This document shows, one piece after another, positions 39,013 to 47,725 of a DNA stretch of 64,000 nucleotides; position 1 is the first letter of the stretch; each line of letters opens with the position of its first letter. The position numbers and the translations under genes were made by a program. The notes under the pieces are model-generated. The model was not told the origin of the DNA. It searched no databases and saw nothing but the letters and a program-made list of their open reading frames with translations. This DNA is from Dysgonomonas sp. HDW5A (GTDB lineage: Bacteria; Bacteroidota; Bacteroidia; Bacteroidales; Dysgonomonadaceae). Where the stretch lies: assembly GCF_011299555.1 (NCBI RefSeq), contig NZ_CP049857.1:3224001-3288000 (forward strand). The letters run 5' to 3'.

Positions 39013-40847
39013 AGTACTTCTATATAATAATTTTTAATTTCGAGATTTCTAAGTTGCTGAATAAATTCATAAAACTTGCCATATTCGGCAAGAGGATAGT
39101 TACCCGCTTTTATCAGCATCGATTTATAAACCGTCAGTTGATTGTCTTTTGCTTTAAACTGTAAGATATAGTGTCCGTAAGGCGTTATTATCTGTACGTT
39201 TGAGGGAACTTTGCTGATAGTTGTATTCGGTATATCATACACAAGGCTGTCTTCGTAATATTGGGGATAGTCAATCTGAACATCCTGTTTCCTTTTATCC
39301 GGGATTTCATAAAAAGGAACCTTTAAAGAATAAGGTGTTATTGATATGTTATTTCCGAATTTCTTGGAAACGCTGTGCATCCGGCATTGTACATCCAATT
39401 GTATTTGAGCACTATCTCTCGAAGTTTTTATAAAATCGAAGTTTATCAAATCAAATGAGCCTGTAAGTATATTGTTTCGCATGTATTTGTCTACAACGTT
39501 TTTGTTGATGTTTTTTGACAGGTAATTAGAGCTCTCATATTCTTCGCCCCGACGGGTTATCAACATCGCTATATTTGCCGAATTGTCGTTGTTCAATGTT
39601 GTTTTTATACTACGATTGCATAATACGTCTACTGGCTTTTGGGCAGGAACGGAAATCAGTTTGCTGTTATTTTCCGTTATAAGCAATGCCTTTCTGTTTT
39701 GTATCGAAGAATGTATGTATCCAAATGGTAGATTATTGGTTGTACATTCTAAAAAAGTGGTATCCTTACCAAATGGAATGGACAGGATAACGTGATTGAA
39801 GTCCTGAGAAGCAAAAACAGGATCGATTTCTTCGACCTCATCAGACATATTGATAAGTGTATAATAGGATGGTATGCCTGCATATTTTAATATCGCTTTC
39901 ATGTAATTGGTCAGCGCTTTGCAATCTCCATAACGATTGGTCGCGACATATTCGGCGGGGTGGGTTTGAAGCCCACCGACATTTAACGTTACATTGATAT
40001 AGCGGTTATAGTCTTGAAGATAATGATAAAGTATTGTGGCTTTATCTCTATCATTTGTAACCCCTTCGATAAGCCCGTCTATTTTTTTTGTTTCAGATTC
40101 GGGAAGTTGATCTCTGTTTGCATTTAAGCGATATATCCAGTTTCCGAAAGTCTGCCAGTTTTCGAAACTGCCACTTACACCGTAAATAAAGTTTAGGGGA
40201 ACGATTTCCAATAAAGGAGCATTGCTGTTGTTTACAGAAGCATTCATTTCCCTTAGTAAGGGTTCGTAACCGAATTGCCAGGTGTAACGTATTGTTTGTA
40301 AGCTTGTTTCTTTCTGAGGAGCATCTATGTTTTTTTGTTTGTATTTTATCGGCTGGTCTTCGGTCGTTTCGACCGTAATCTTAGCATTTTTTATTTTCAG
40401 CCTTTTGTTTCTGTAATCGTATGATGCTATCTGAACAAACTTATTTAAAGTGAGTTTGTATGAATATATAACTCTGTATGGGTATTGATTGTGCTTTAGT
40501 TCAAATTCTTTAACAAAATCGTCTTCATAGAGCGATATATCAGAAATAGAACTCCGATCTAATATTTCTTTACTTTTTAGTTTGCGGATAATATTACCCG
40601 ACATGTCTTCAATCCAAGCATCGCCAACGGATAGTTTGTCTCCTTTCGAATAGGCTATCTGTATTGCTGCGTCATTATCGCCATCCCTGTTATTTATCTG
40701 TATGATAATGGTATCATTTATTGTTAACTTATTATCTTTTATTTGTCGATGAGATATTAAACTTACAATTTCGCTCGATGGTAATTCGTCCGATTTGGCA
40801 ATATTTATCAATAATATTAAACAAAATAAGGTTAGTATTAACCGCAT
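39009..40847 (-). CDS. Exported DUF3857/transglutaminase-domain protein
   Basis: 612 residues from the ATG at 40847, which opens a signal peptide (MRLILTLFCLILLINIAKS-D); the frame extends 22 codons further but without signal character. DUF3857 occupies about residues 40-220 and a transglutaminase core about 270-380, with TNRYGDCKALTNYMKAILKYAG holding the likely catalytic Cys, and FNHVILSI the His. It keeps the residues its downstream partner has lost, so the two may act as an active/inactive pair, an inference. Translationally coupled to the next gene (ATGA). Confidence 0.75.
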   Translation of the reverse strand: MRLILTLFCLILLINIAKSDELPSSEIVSLISHRQIKDNKLTINDTIIIQINNRDGDNDAAIQIAYSKGDKLSVGDAWIEDMSGNIIRKLKSKEILDRSSISDISLYEDDFVKEFELKHNQYPYRVIYSYKLTLNKFVQIASYDYRNKRLKIKNAKITVETTEDQPIKYKQKNIDAPQKETSLQTIRYTWQFGYEPLLREMNASVNNSNAPLLEIVPLNFIYGVSGSFENWQTFGNWIYRLNANRDQLPESETKKIDGLIEGVTNDRDKATILYHYLQDYNRYINVTLNVGGLQTHPAEYVATNRYGDCKALTNYMKAILKYAGIPSYYTLINMSDEVEEIDPVFASQDFNHVILSIPFGKDTTFLECTTNNLPFGYIHSSIQNRKALLITENNSKLISVPAQKPVDVLCNRSIKTTLNNDNSANIAMLITRRGEEYESSNYLSKNINKNVVDKYMRNNILTGSFDLINFDFIKTSRDSAQIQLDVQCRMHSVSKKFGNNISITPYSLKVPFYEIPDKRKQDVQIDYPQYYEDSLVYDIPNTTISKVPSNVQIITPYGHYILQFKAKDNQLTVYKSMLIKAGNYPLAEYGKFYEFIQQLRNLEIKNYYIEVL

Positions 40848-40927
40848 AAAAATAGATATTAAGTTATTTTTGCAAATGTAGTTAATAAAGTAATATTGTG
40901 AAGCGGTAATCATGTATTATAAAGGAA

Positions 40928-40963
40928 AAAGTTTGCCTTCACAGGGTGAGGGCAAACTTTTAT
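40928..40963 (-). terminator. Intrinsic terminator after rubrerythrin
   Basis: Arms AAAGTTTGCC / GGCAAACTTT with further inner pairing TCAC/GTGA; on the minus strand followed by TT-rich sequence. Confidence 0.75.
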
Positions 40964-40986
40964 ATTAATGAAAGGCTCTGCTCAAA

Positions 40987-41565
40987 TTAGAAATTCCATT
41001 TAAGAGGCTCAAAGTATGCTTGTGGATGCAAACATGCCGGACATTGTTTAGGTGCAGTTTTGCTTTTGATTACAAAGCCACAATTGATACATTGCCATTC
41101 GATAGGTTCTTCGCGCATAAATACTTCTCCGCTTTCAACTCTGGCAAGAAGTGCTTTGTAGCGATCTTCGTGCATGTTTTCGACCTTAGCGATCATGCGA
41201 TACATTACTGCAATTTGTTTAAAGCCTTCGGCTTCTGCGATATCTGCAAATGCAGGGTAGTCTTGTGCCCATTCTTCGTGTTCTCCGGCAGCAGCTTCTA
41301 TTAAATTTTCGGCTGTAGTACCGATTCTTCCTGCAGGATAAGAAGCGGTAATTTCTACCATACCACCTTCCAGATACTTGAACATACGTTCAGCATGCTC
41401 TTTTTCTTGTTCGGCAGTTTCCATAAAAATGGCTGCAATCTGTTCAAAACCTTCGTTTTTAGCAGCTTTGGCAAACATGGTGTAACGCATTCTTGCTTGA
41501 GATTCTCCTGCGAATGATTTTAAAAGACATTTTTCGGTTTCTGTGCCTTTAATACTCTTTTCCAT
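40987..41565 (-). CDS. rbr: Rubrerythrin
   Basis: A 192-residue cytoplasmic peroxidase. The di-iron four-helix bundle has the Glu/His ligand motifs (SFAGESQARMRYTMFA, ETAEQEKEHAERMFK, AAAGEHEEW, RMIAKVENMHEDRY), and the C-terminal rubredoxin-like domain binds iron through CINCGF and CPACLH. It reduces H2O2 using NAD(P)H via rubredoxin, a defence typical of anaerobes; it supports an anaerobic or microaerophilic lifestyle. Single-gene unit with terminator at 40928. Confidence 0.95.
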   Translation of the reverse strand: MEKSIKGTETEKCLLKSFAGESQARMRYTMFAKAAKNEGFEQIAAIFMETAEQEKEHAERMFKYLEGGMVEITASYPAGRIGTTAENLIEAAAGEHEEWAQDYPAFADIAEAEGFKQIAVMYRMIAKVENMHEDRYKALLARVESGEVFMREEPIEWQCINCGFVIKSKTAPKQCPACLHPQAYFEPLKWNF

Positions 41566-41745
41566 AATAGTTTATAGTTTTAGTTATTTTATTTAGTTGA
41601 TCAGTTTTTATAATAACTAATGTGATAATCTGTAGATGAATACAGTCTTAAGTCTTTCTGGTTGATAGTGATAAAGTTACCAAATTATGATGGAGGAAAA
41701 AAACGAGTTTCTGATTCTGAAAAGTCTGTTTAGATTGTCGTGAAA

Positions 41746-41782
41746 ATAAGTCCTACTAATTCAGATGATTAGCAGGACTTAT
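41746..41782 (-). terminator. Hairpin, possible terminator on the minus strand
   Basis: 15-bp arms ATAAGTCCTACTAAT / ATTAGCAGGACTTAT with one mismatch. On the minus strand it is followed by TATTTT. It lies downstream of the small minus-strand reading frames at 41.8-42.3 kb and upstream of rubrerythrin. Confidence 0.55.
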
Positions 41783-41822
41783 TTATTTCTGTTTCAGGCC
41801 TAATTTATAATTGGTCTAAGTT

Positions 41823-41837
41823 AAGGTTTGAGACCTT
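41823..41837 (-). repeat. Dispersed palindrome, copy 8
   Basis: Reads AAGGTCTCAAACCTT on the minus strand with left flank ATATAAA. It lies one base past the stop codon of a small minus-strand reading frame. Confidence 0.65.
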
Positions 41838-41838
41838 T

Positions 41839-42268
41839 TTATATTCTTCTTATTAATCTATATCCAAAGATAATAACGTGAACGGTGCTTAATGTTATTG
41901 CAAAACCGGCGAAAGTTTGATCTTGGTCGAAACCTATTGCATATTGATGCCAAACTGATATAACAATAAGTATCGTAGATAATGCTATACTTGATAGGTT
42001 GATAATATTGTTTTCTCTAGTTCTGAATACCTTTTTATTTTTGCTTGCATTTTTACGACCATACGATGTGTATCGTTTTTATAGTTGAGATTTTAATAAA
42101 CCTAATAACCCTCTTATCATCTGACGGTTTGCCTTGAAGGGGGGATTCAGACTGAACTTTGTATCTGATTTTCTGTTATAATAACAGATTCGTACAAAGA
42201 TGAAGATTGTTATATAAAGCGCCAATACCATCAATATGGTATATTCCTCTACTCTAAGAGTGTTTTAT
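41839..42268 (-). pseudogene. Possible remnant of a small membrane protein gene
   Basis: The minus strand has two short overlapping frames. The first (ATG near 42235) encodes VLALYITIFIFVRICYYN and continues to KANRQMIRGLLGLLKSQL before a stop. The second, shifted frame has no ATG before its hydrophobic part and encodes two likely transmembrane segments (SSIALSTILIVISVWHQYA, FAITLSTVHVIIFGYRLI) ending at 41839. Together they look like a frameshifted two- or three-helix membrane protein; two coupled tiny proteins are an alternative. No family recognised. The rest of the 833-base gap upstream of fbaA holds only the hairpin at 41746, palindrome copy 8 and the fbaA promoter region. Confidence 0.35.
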
Positions 42269-42339
42269 TTATGGGTGAACTTGATGGCTGATTCTTTATT
42301 TTTGCTATGCCCAAAGCTGTTTTATTCATATTTATTTTT

Positions 42340-42347
42340 TACTTTTG
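42340..42347 (+). promoter_or_regulatory. -7 element of fbaA
   Basis: TACTTTTG fits TAnnTTTG, 51 nt before the ATG. No TTG is present at the standard -33 spacing. Confidence 0.45.
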
Positions 42348-42398
42348 TAGAAGAGTATTAAATATTCAATCAATAATTATTATAATAAAATTAAAACA

Positions 42399-43394
42399 AT
42401 GGTAAGTTACAAAGAATTAGGTCTTGTTAACACAAGAGACATGTTCGCAAAAGCAGTAAAAGGCGGATATGCAATCCCTGCGTTCAATGTTAATAATATG
42501 GAGCAGTTGCAGGCTATCGTTCAAGCTGCATCTGAAACAAAATCGCCAGTAATCGTACAGGCTTCTAAAGGAGCACGTCAGTACGCTAACCCAATTTTAT
42601 TGCGTTATATGCTTCAAGGAGCTGTTGAGTACGCTAAAAGCTTAGGTTGGGAAAAACCTCAAATCGTACTTCACCTTGACCATGGTGATACTTTCGAAAC
42701 TTGTAAAGACTGTATCGATTCAGGTTTCTCTTCAGTAATGATCGATGGTTCACACCTTCCATACGAAGAAAACGTTGCTCTTACTAAAAAAGTAGTTGAA
42801 TACGCTCACCAATTTGACGTAACTGTTGAAGGCGAACTAGGTATTTTAGCAGGAGTTGAAGATGATGTTGTTGCAGAACACCACACATATACTAAACCTG
42901 AAGAAGTTGTTGATTTTGCTACCAGAACAGGTTGTGATTCTTTAGCTATTTCAATCGGTACTTCTCACGGAGCTAATAAATTTACTCCAGCACAATGTAC
43001 TAAAGATGCTAATGGCGTGCTAATTCCACCTCCATTGCGTTTCGATGTACTAGAAGCTTGTGAAAAAGAACTTCCAGGTTTCCCTATCGTATTACACGGT
43101 GCATCTTCAGTTCCACAAGATCAAGTTGCTATAATTAACAAATACGGTGGTGCATTGAAAGATACTATCGGTATTCCAGAAGAACAACTACGCAAAGCTG
43201 CTGCTTCTGCTGTATGTAAAATCAATATCGACTCTGATAGCCGTCTAGCTATGACTGCTGCAGTTCGTGAAGTATTTGCTACTAAACCAGAAGAATTTGA
43301 TCCACGTAAATATCTTGGACCAGCTCGTGACAATATGAAAAAATTGTACAAACACAAAATCGAAGCTGTGTTAGGTAGTGCAGGTAAAGCATAA
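42399..43394 (+). CDS. fbaA: Fructose-1,6-bisphosphate aldolase, class II
   Basis: The 331-residue glycolytic enzyme cleaves fructose-1,6-bisphosphate to DHAP and GAP. Class II zinc aldolase features: YAIPAFNVNNMEQLQAI near the start, catalytic Asp and zinc His in VLHLDHGDTFETC, VEGELGILAGVED with the zinc Glu region, the His loop SIGTSHGANKF, and LHGASSVP. Codon use is more regular than in neighbours (many GTA/GCT/CCA), as expected for a highly expressed gene. Followed by a strong terminator. Confidence 0.93.
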   Translation: MVSYKELGLVNTRDMFAKAVKGGYAIPAFNVNNMEQLQAIVQAASETKSPVIVQASKGARQYANPILLRYMLQGAVEYAKSLGWEKPQIVLHLDHGDTFETCKDCIDSGFSSVMIDGSHLPYEENVALTKKVVEYAHQFDVTVEGELGILAGVEDDVVAEHHTYTKPEEVVDFATRTGCDSLAISIGTSHGANKFTPAQCTKDANGVLIPPPLRFDVLEACEKELPGFPIVLHGASSVPQDQVAIINKYGGALKDTIGIPEEQLRKAAASAVCKINIDSDSRLAMTAAVREVFATKPEEFDPRKYLGPARDNMKKLYKHKIEAVLGSAGKA

Positions 43395-43417
43395 TTGTAT
43401 AAATAAGTACAATAAAC

Positions 43418-43454
43418 AGAAAAGGGTTTCAAATTTATTTTGAAACCCTTTTCT
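43418..43454. terminator. Bidirectional terminator after fbaA
   Basis: 16-bp arms AGAAAAGGGTTTCAAA / TTTGAAACCCTTTTCT, between the convergent fbaA and S24-type regulator genes. Confidence 0.85.
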
Positions 43455-43501
43455 ATTCTCTTTACTCTCTTGATTTGAGTGCTTACAGTAGCCTGTTTCT
43501 A

Positions 43502-44185
43502 TTACACCAGACAGTTGTAGCGTATGCAAACTTTGACGAGCCCCATGCGTCTTATATTTTTTTTCAATATATCTTGTGGCGGATATATCGGGTTATGGCT
43601 ACGAAGGCTTACATAGTCTTCTCCGAGCTCCGATTGATGTATATACTTTAGAGTTAAATAATTTTCATCTTCTTCGCGGGATATGTCCATAACATACATC
43701 TCTCCCCAATATATATTATTTACATCCGCTATTCTTTTATAACAAACAATATCACCCGTTCTTAATATGGGGTACATTGTATCTGTATGAATATATAAGG
43801 CAGCATCGCAGTTAGGCATATGAGGAATTAATAATGCTGATTCGGAATCTTTAGCCCCATTGTACACCGGATGGCTTGAGTTCGTAATAGTATCCAATGT
43901 GTAAACGGGTATAGGACAAGATTCATATTCAGAACTTGATTTTGAATCAGATTCATAAACGAGTCCTTGTTTTAACATATTTCCTCTTCCTGTTATTAAC
44001 CAAAGTAGATCAATTTCGGGATAAGTACTTATTATTTTTTCTAACAATAGATCTGAAACACTAGCACTTAGCTTGTCTTTGTCTAAGAATCCTCTTTTGA
44101 TATTAGTTTCGTTAAGAAAAGTGGTTTTGGTTATTCCCTTAAAATCAATAAAATGTAGAATACGGTCTTTAGTTGTTAAATGCAT
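43502..44185 (-). CDS. S24/LexA-like transcriptional regulator, nucleophile Ser replaced by Thr
   Basis: A 227-residue protein: an N-terminal HTH (residues about 5-65; ending LLWLITGRGNML, a common Bacteroidota phage-repressor-like pattern) and a C-terminal S24 fold. In the catalytic loop the usual GDSM reads TDTM (HTDTMYPILRTGDIV), while the Lys is kept in YLTLKYIHQ. RecA-stimulated self-cleavage is therefore uncertain. Such proteins act as stress or prophage regulators; no phage genes are nearby. The upstream 900-base region is AT-rich and likely contains its promoter. Confidence 0.75.
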   Translation of the reverse strand: MHLTTKDRILHFIDFKGITKTTFLNETNIKRGFLDKDKLSASVSDLLLEKIISTYPEIDLLWLITGRGNMLKQGLVYESDSKSSSEYESCPIPVYTLDTITNSSHPVYNGAKDSESALLIPHMPNCDAALYIHTDTMYPILRTGDIVCYKRIADVNNIYWGEMYVMDISREEDENYLTLKYIHQSELGEDYVSLRSHNPIYPPQDILKKNIRRMGLVKVCIRYNCLV

Positions 44186-44477
44186 ATGGAAGTTGCGTTT
44201 GTTTGTTCTGTTATAAACATCTGTGCAAAAATAGCGAAAAATAATTTAACTATAAAGAGTGCATGTCTATAAATGTTAACTAATATTGTTGTTTTGTTGT
44301 TTTGTTTTTCTTCTGTGTTTTTAGATTATTTCCAGTTTTTCAATCTCTTTTGTTTTTCTGGTTTTTTATTTTTACTAATATTGTTGGTTTGTTTTTAATC
44401 TATAATACTGTTTTATAGAGGTAAATGTTCTTTTTTGTTTGGTGTTGTATTTTATTTCAGATATTTCACTATGAATC

Positions 44478-44508
44478 TTGTTATGTTACTATAAAAAGTG
44501 TATTTTTG
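44478..44508 (+). promoter_or_regulatory. Orphan promoter, no coding sequence downstream
   Basis: TTG at 44478-44480, exactly 20 nt spacer, TATTTTTG at 44501-44508. This is among the best promoter matches in the window, yet nothing codes for protein until the convergent hflX end. Confidence 0.55.
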
Positions 44509-44513
44509 CCAAA

Positions 44514-44858
44514 GAGAGAATAATTATACATAAGAAATAGTCATTTAGGAGTTTTAGTATATATTTTTTTTACTTTTTTATTTTAATAGAGTATTTGTTA
44601 TATATAGTTTGACAATAGAACGATATTTTGGATAAATTTCTTCTCCGATTGATACAGTATAAAAAATAGTAGTAAAAAATATAAACTACTGGAAAGGAGA
44701 GTTACAAATATCAGTGATTGATATAAGATCTAGTAGTAAATAGAGGGTTGTGTTGGTAAGTAAATCTATAGTCGTTGTTCTGTTAAATCCTAACATTATT
44801 TACCAAATCATAACTGTATAGCAGTGAGGTGTAGTGATTACACTTCACTGTTTTCTTG
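44514..44858 (+). ncRNA. Candidate small RNA of about 345 nt
   Basis: The segment is bounded by the promoter at 44478-44508 and the strong terminator at 44822-44857. I find no ATG codon in it. An internal hairpin AGTAGT/ACTACT lies near 44670-44690. It matches no RNA family I know (not tmRNA, RNase P or SRP RNA). It occupies part of the 897-base gap between the S24-type gene and hflX; the rest of that gap is T-rich with no recognisable feature except the hflX terminator. Confidence 0.3.
44822..44857 (+). terminator. Strong intrinsic terminator with no upstream gene on its strand
   Basis: 12-bp arms CAGTGAGGTGTA / TACACTTCACTG (one G-U pair), 5-nt loop, then TTTTCTT. Confidence 0.8.
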
Positions 44859-45024
44859 TTAGATTTAGGCCTTATATATTTTTCTTTAAATCCTTCTTTA
44901 TAAACAGATATCATTATGTTCTTGTTCAATGCAGATTTATTTATTTTTAGTGTGTATAAAAGTAGTGGTTCTGAAAAGTTGTAACAGCGTTTAAGAGAAC
45001 CGAAAAAAATATTTTGTAAAATAT

Positions 45025-45063
45025 AAAACAGGGCAGTTATTTATAAAATAACTGCCCTGTTTT
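45025..45063 (-). terminator. Intrinsic terminator after hflX
   Basis: 16-bp perfect arms AAAACAGGGCAGTTAT / ATAACTGCCCTGTTTT, 19 nt past the hflX stop. Confidence 0.85.
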
Positions 45064-45082
45064 GCTTTATTTAATTCTGAAA

Positions 45083-46303
45083 TTAAATTTCTTCTTCATC
45101 ATACTTTTGAAATAAGAAATCATTATACGGATAACGTTCTACATGAATTTCCTTAATTCGGTCATATAGCATTTGTTTCAACTCATCAATATTGGTTTTG
45201 TTGGTTGCCGATATAAATATGCAATTGTTGTTTAATTTTGCCATCCATGTTCTGCGTAACTCTTCCAGTGATACATTTGCTCGGGTTGAAGGTGTCAAAT
45301 CATCTTCGTCCTTTTTAATGTATGTAAATGCATCAATTTTGTTGAATACCAAAATCGTAGCTTTTTCTTCTCCATCTATTTCTAAAAGAGTTTTTTCTAC
45401 AATTTCTATTTGCTCTTCGAAGTTGGGGTGAGAAATATCTACAACATGAACTAACAGATCGGCTTCACGTACTTCATCCAATGTCGATTTGAATGATTCC
45501 ACCAGATGGGTTGGCAATTTGCGGATAAACCCAACCGTATCCGATAATAAGAACGGAAGGTTGTCTATGATAACTTTGCGAACGGTAGTATCCAAGGTTG
45601 CAAATAATTTATTTTCAGCGAAAACCTCAGACTTGCTAAGCATAGTCATTATGGTCGATTTTCCAACGTTGGTGTATCCGACAAGAGCTACACGCACCAT
45701 TTTACCTCTGTTCTTTCTCTGAACCATCATTTGCTTGTCAATGGATTTTAATTGCTCTTTCAAATCGGCAATCTTATCCTGGACTATACGACGGTCGCTT
45801 TCGAGCTGAGTTTCACCTACACCACGCATCATGGCTCCACCACCTCTTTGTCTGTCTAAGTGAGACCACATACGGGTAAGGCGGGGTAGGAGGTACTGGT
45901 ATTGTGCTAATTCTACCTGAGTTTTGGCATATGCTGTTTGAGCACGCATTGCAAATATATCAAGTATAAGGCTGGTTCGATCCAGAATCTTAACTTGTAA
46001 TTCTTGTTCGATATTGCGTATTTGTTTGGCCGAAAGTTCATCATCGAAAATTACTAATCCGATTTCATTTTCTTCCATATATTGCTTGATCTCCTGTAGC
46101 TTTCCTGTTCCTACAAAAGTCACCGCATTGGCATGTTCTAGTTTTTGTGTAAATTTCTTTACCGGCTCGGCTCCTGCGGTCTCAGCTAAAAAAGCCAATT
46201 CGTCCAAGTATTCGTTTACTTGTTCTTCGGTTTGTTGTTGAGTGATAAGACCTACCAGAATGGCTTTCTGATTCTTTACACTTAATATCATTGAATCGAT
46301 CAT
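45083..46303 (-). CDS. hflX: GTPase HflX
   Basis: A 406-residue ribosome-associated GTPase that splits stalled 70S ribosomes under stress. The N-terminal HflX domain holds AETAGAEPVKKFTQKLE and TRMWSHLDRQRGGGAMMRGVGETQLE; the G domain has VALVGYTNVGKSTIM (P-loop), LSDTVGFIRKLP (G3) and VFNKIDAF (G4). The start may be the first ATG or the one four codons later. A minus-strand -7 box TACCTTTG lies at 46484-46491, implying a leader of about 175 nt. Confidence 0.94.
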   Translation of the reverse strand: MIDSMILSVKNQKAILVGLITQQQTEEQVNEYLDELAFLAETAGAEPVKKFTQKLEHANAVTFVGTGKLQEIKQYMEENEIGLVIFDDELSAKQIRNIEQELQVKILDRTSLILDIFAMRAQTAYAKTQVELAQYQYLLPRLTRMWSHLDRQRGGGAMMRGVGETQLESDRRIVQDKIADLKEQLKSIDKQMMVQRKNRGKMVRVALVGYTNVGKSTIMTMLSKSEVFAENKLFATLDTTVRKVIIDNLPFLLSDTVGFIRKLPTHLVESFKSTLDEVREADLLVHVVDISHPNFEEQIEIVEKTLLEIDGEEKATILVFNKIDAFTYIKKDEDDLTPSTRANVSLEELRRTWMAKLNNNCIFISATNKTNIDELKQMLYDRIKEIHVERYPYNDFLFQKYDEEEI

Positions 46304-46483
46304 CTATCTTACTTAAATTATGTGGTTAATTGACTGTTTTTTTGTAATCGGTGATACTTTTATATCACGAGCTGTGTAGCGACAAGATTCGCATCTTATC
46401 CTTTGTAATCTTTTGGAAAAGAATAGATCTACCAAATCTTAAAATTAAACTTCATGTCAATTATTATTAGTGAATACAGTCTG

Positions 46484-46491
46484 CAAAGGTA
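46484..46491 (-). promoter_or_regulatory. -7 element, probable hflX promoter
   Basis: Reads TACCTTTG on the minus strand; no TTG at the expected -33 distance. The rest of the 311-base gap between hflX and ypfJ (46304-46614) shows nothing else recognisable. Confidence 0.4.
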
Positions 46492-46614
46492 GTAAAAAGA
46501 AAATACACCTTAAACTATATATATATGTTTAAATTTGAAAATAGTGTTTGATGATGAGCTATAGAAACGCCTATTTACGGCTCTCCGTATGTTTATTATC
46601 GATTGTGCAGTACT

Positions 46615-47469
46615 TTACAAATCTGAGTAGGCTACCGAAAAGGTGTCACCACCTCTAAGATCACCCGTCTGGATTCCCTTCTTTAGCCAACGGCTACGTT
46701 GAGCCGATGTGCCATGATTGAAAGCATCGGGAACTGTATATCCTTGTGACTGCATTTGCAAGCGGTCATCTCCAATCTGCGAAGCAGCATTTAATCCCTC
46801 TTCGATATCTCCGTCTTCGAGCGATTTAAATTTCTGATTATCGTGATATATCCATACTCCGGCATAGTAATCTGCCTGAAGTTCGAGCCTTACACTGAGT
46901 TGATTGCTTTCTTTTTCGCTCACTTGTTGTTGCATTTGGTGTACTTTGTCCAATGTGCCGAGTAGGTATTGTACATGGTGTCCTACTTCGTGGGCGATTA
47001 CATAGGCATAAGCAAAATCACCACCAGCTTGGAGCTGTGTTCGCATTTCTTCAAAAAACGAAAGGTCTATGTATAATGTTTGATCTGCCGGACAGTAAAA
47101 TGGTCCTGTGGATGATGAGGCATTGCCACAACCAGATTGTGTTGCTCCCGAAAATAAAACCATACGGGGTGGACTGTACTTCATACCGTTTTGAGCAAAT
47201 ACTTCGGTCCATATATCTTCGGTTCCTGCGAGAATTGTACTGGCAAATTTAGCAAGCTGTTGATCCTCTTCGGTAGGAGTATAGTTTTGTGTTGAAGTTG
47301 TACCCTCTGCAACTTGTTGGGTAATTACGTCCATCGGATTGCCACCCATTAGCCAAATGATTAGCCCGACAATGATGGTGCCACCAATACCCAGAGATAC
47401 TTTGCCTGCCGATCGTCTTCCTCGGCGATCATCTACATTATCGCTTTCTCTTCTTCCTCCTAATCTCAT
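46615..47469 (-). CDS. ypfJ: YpfJ-family neutral zinc metallopeptidase, membrane-anchored
   Basis: A 284-residue protein beginning MRLGGRRESDNVDDRRG, with one transmembrane helix (VSLGIGGTIIVGLIIWLMGG, about residues 24-43), then a soluble domain with the HExxH motif in YVIAHEVGHHVQYLLG and a downstream ELQADYYAGVW containing a third ligand. FYCPADQTLYIDLSFFEEM is characteristic of this family. Function is unknown even where the family is well conserved. No operon partner. Confidence 0.9.
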   Translation of the reverse strand: MRLGGRRESDNVDDRRGRRSAGKVSLGIGGTIIVGLIIWLMGGNPMDVITQQVAEGTTSTQNYTPTEEDQQLAKFASTILAGTEDIWTEVFAQNGMKYSPPRMVLFSGATQSGCGNASSSTGPFYCPADQTLYIDLSFFEEMRTQLQAGGDFAYAYVIAHEVGHHVQYLLGTLDKVHQMQQQVSEKESNQLSVRLELQADYYAGVWIYHDNQKFKSLEDGDIEEGLNAASQIGDDRLQMQSQGYTVPDAFNHGTSAQRSRWLKKGIQTGDLRGGDTFSVAYSDL

Positions 47470-47725
47470 GGTGTTGTTGTGTTATTTGATTTGTACTAAT
47501 AGCTCATTTTTATTTTTATAAATATAACAAATCAATAATACTAAAGTTTACAATCTTTATTGTCTATATTACAGATTGAATTGGTACTACGACTTTAAGT
47601 ATTTATAATGATTGAAGCCTAAGCCTTCTCTGTTCTATAGATACTTAATCGGATATAAATTTCATAAAAGATATAGAAAGAATACTTACATTTACCAAAC
47701 AATAAAATAGAATGATGAGATAATT

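Noticed and set aside
44278-44405. Two copies of ACTAATATTGTTG about 100 nt apart in T-rich DNA
   Set aside because: Low-complexity sequence makes this short direct repeat unremarkable; no CRISPR or tandem array pattern.
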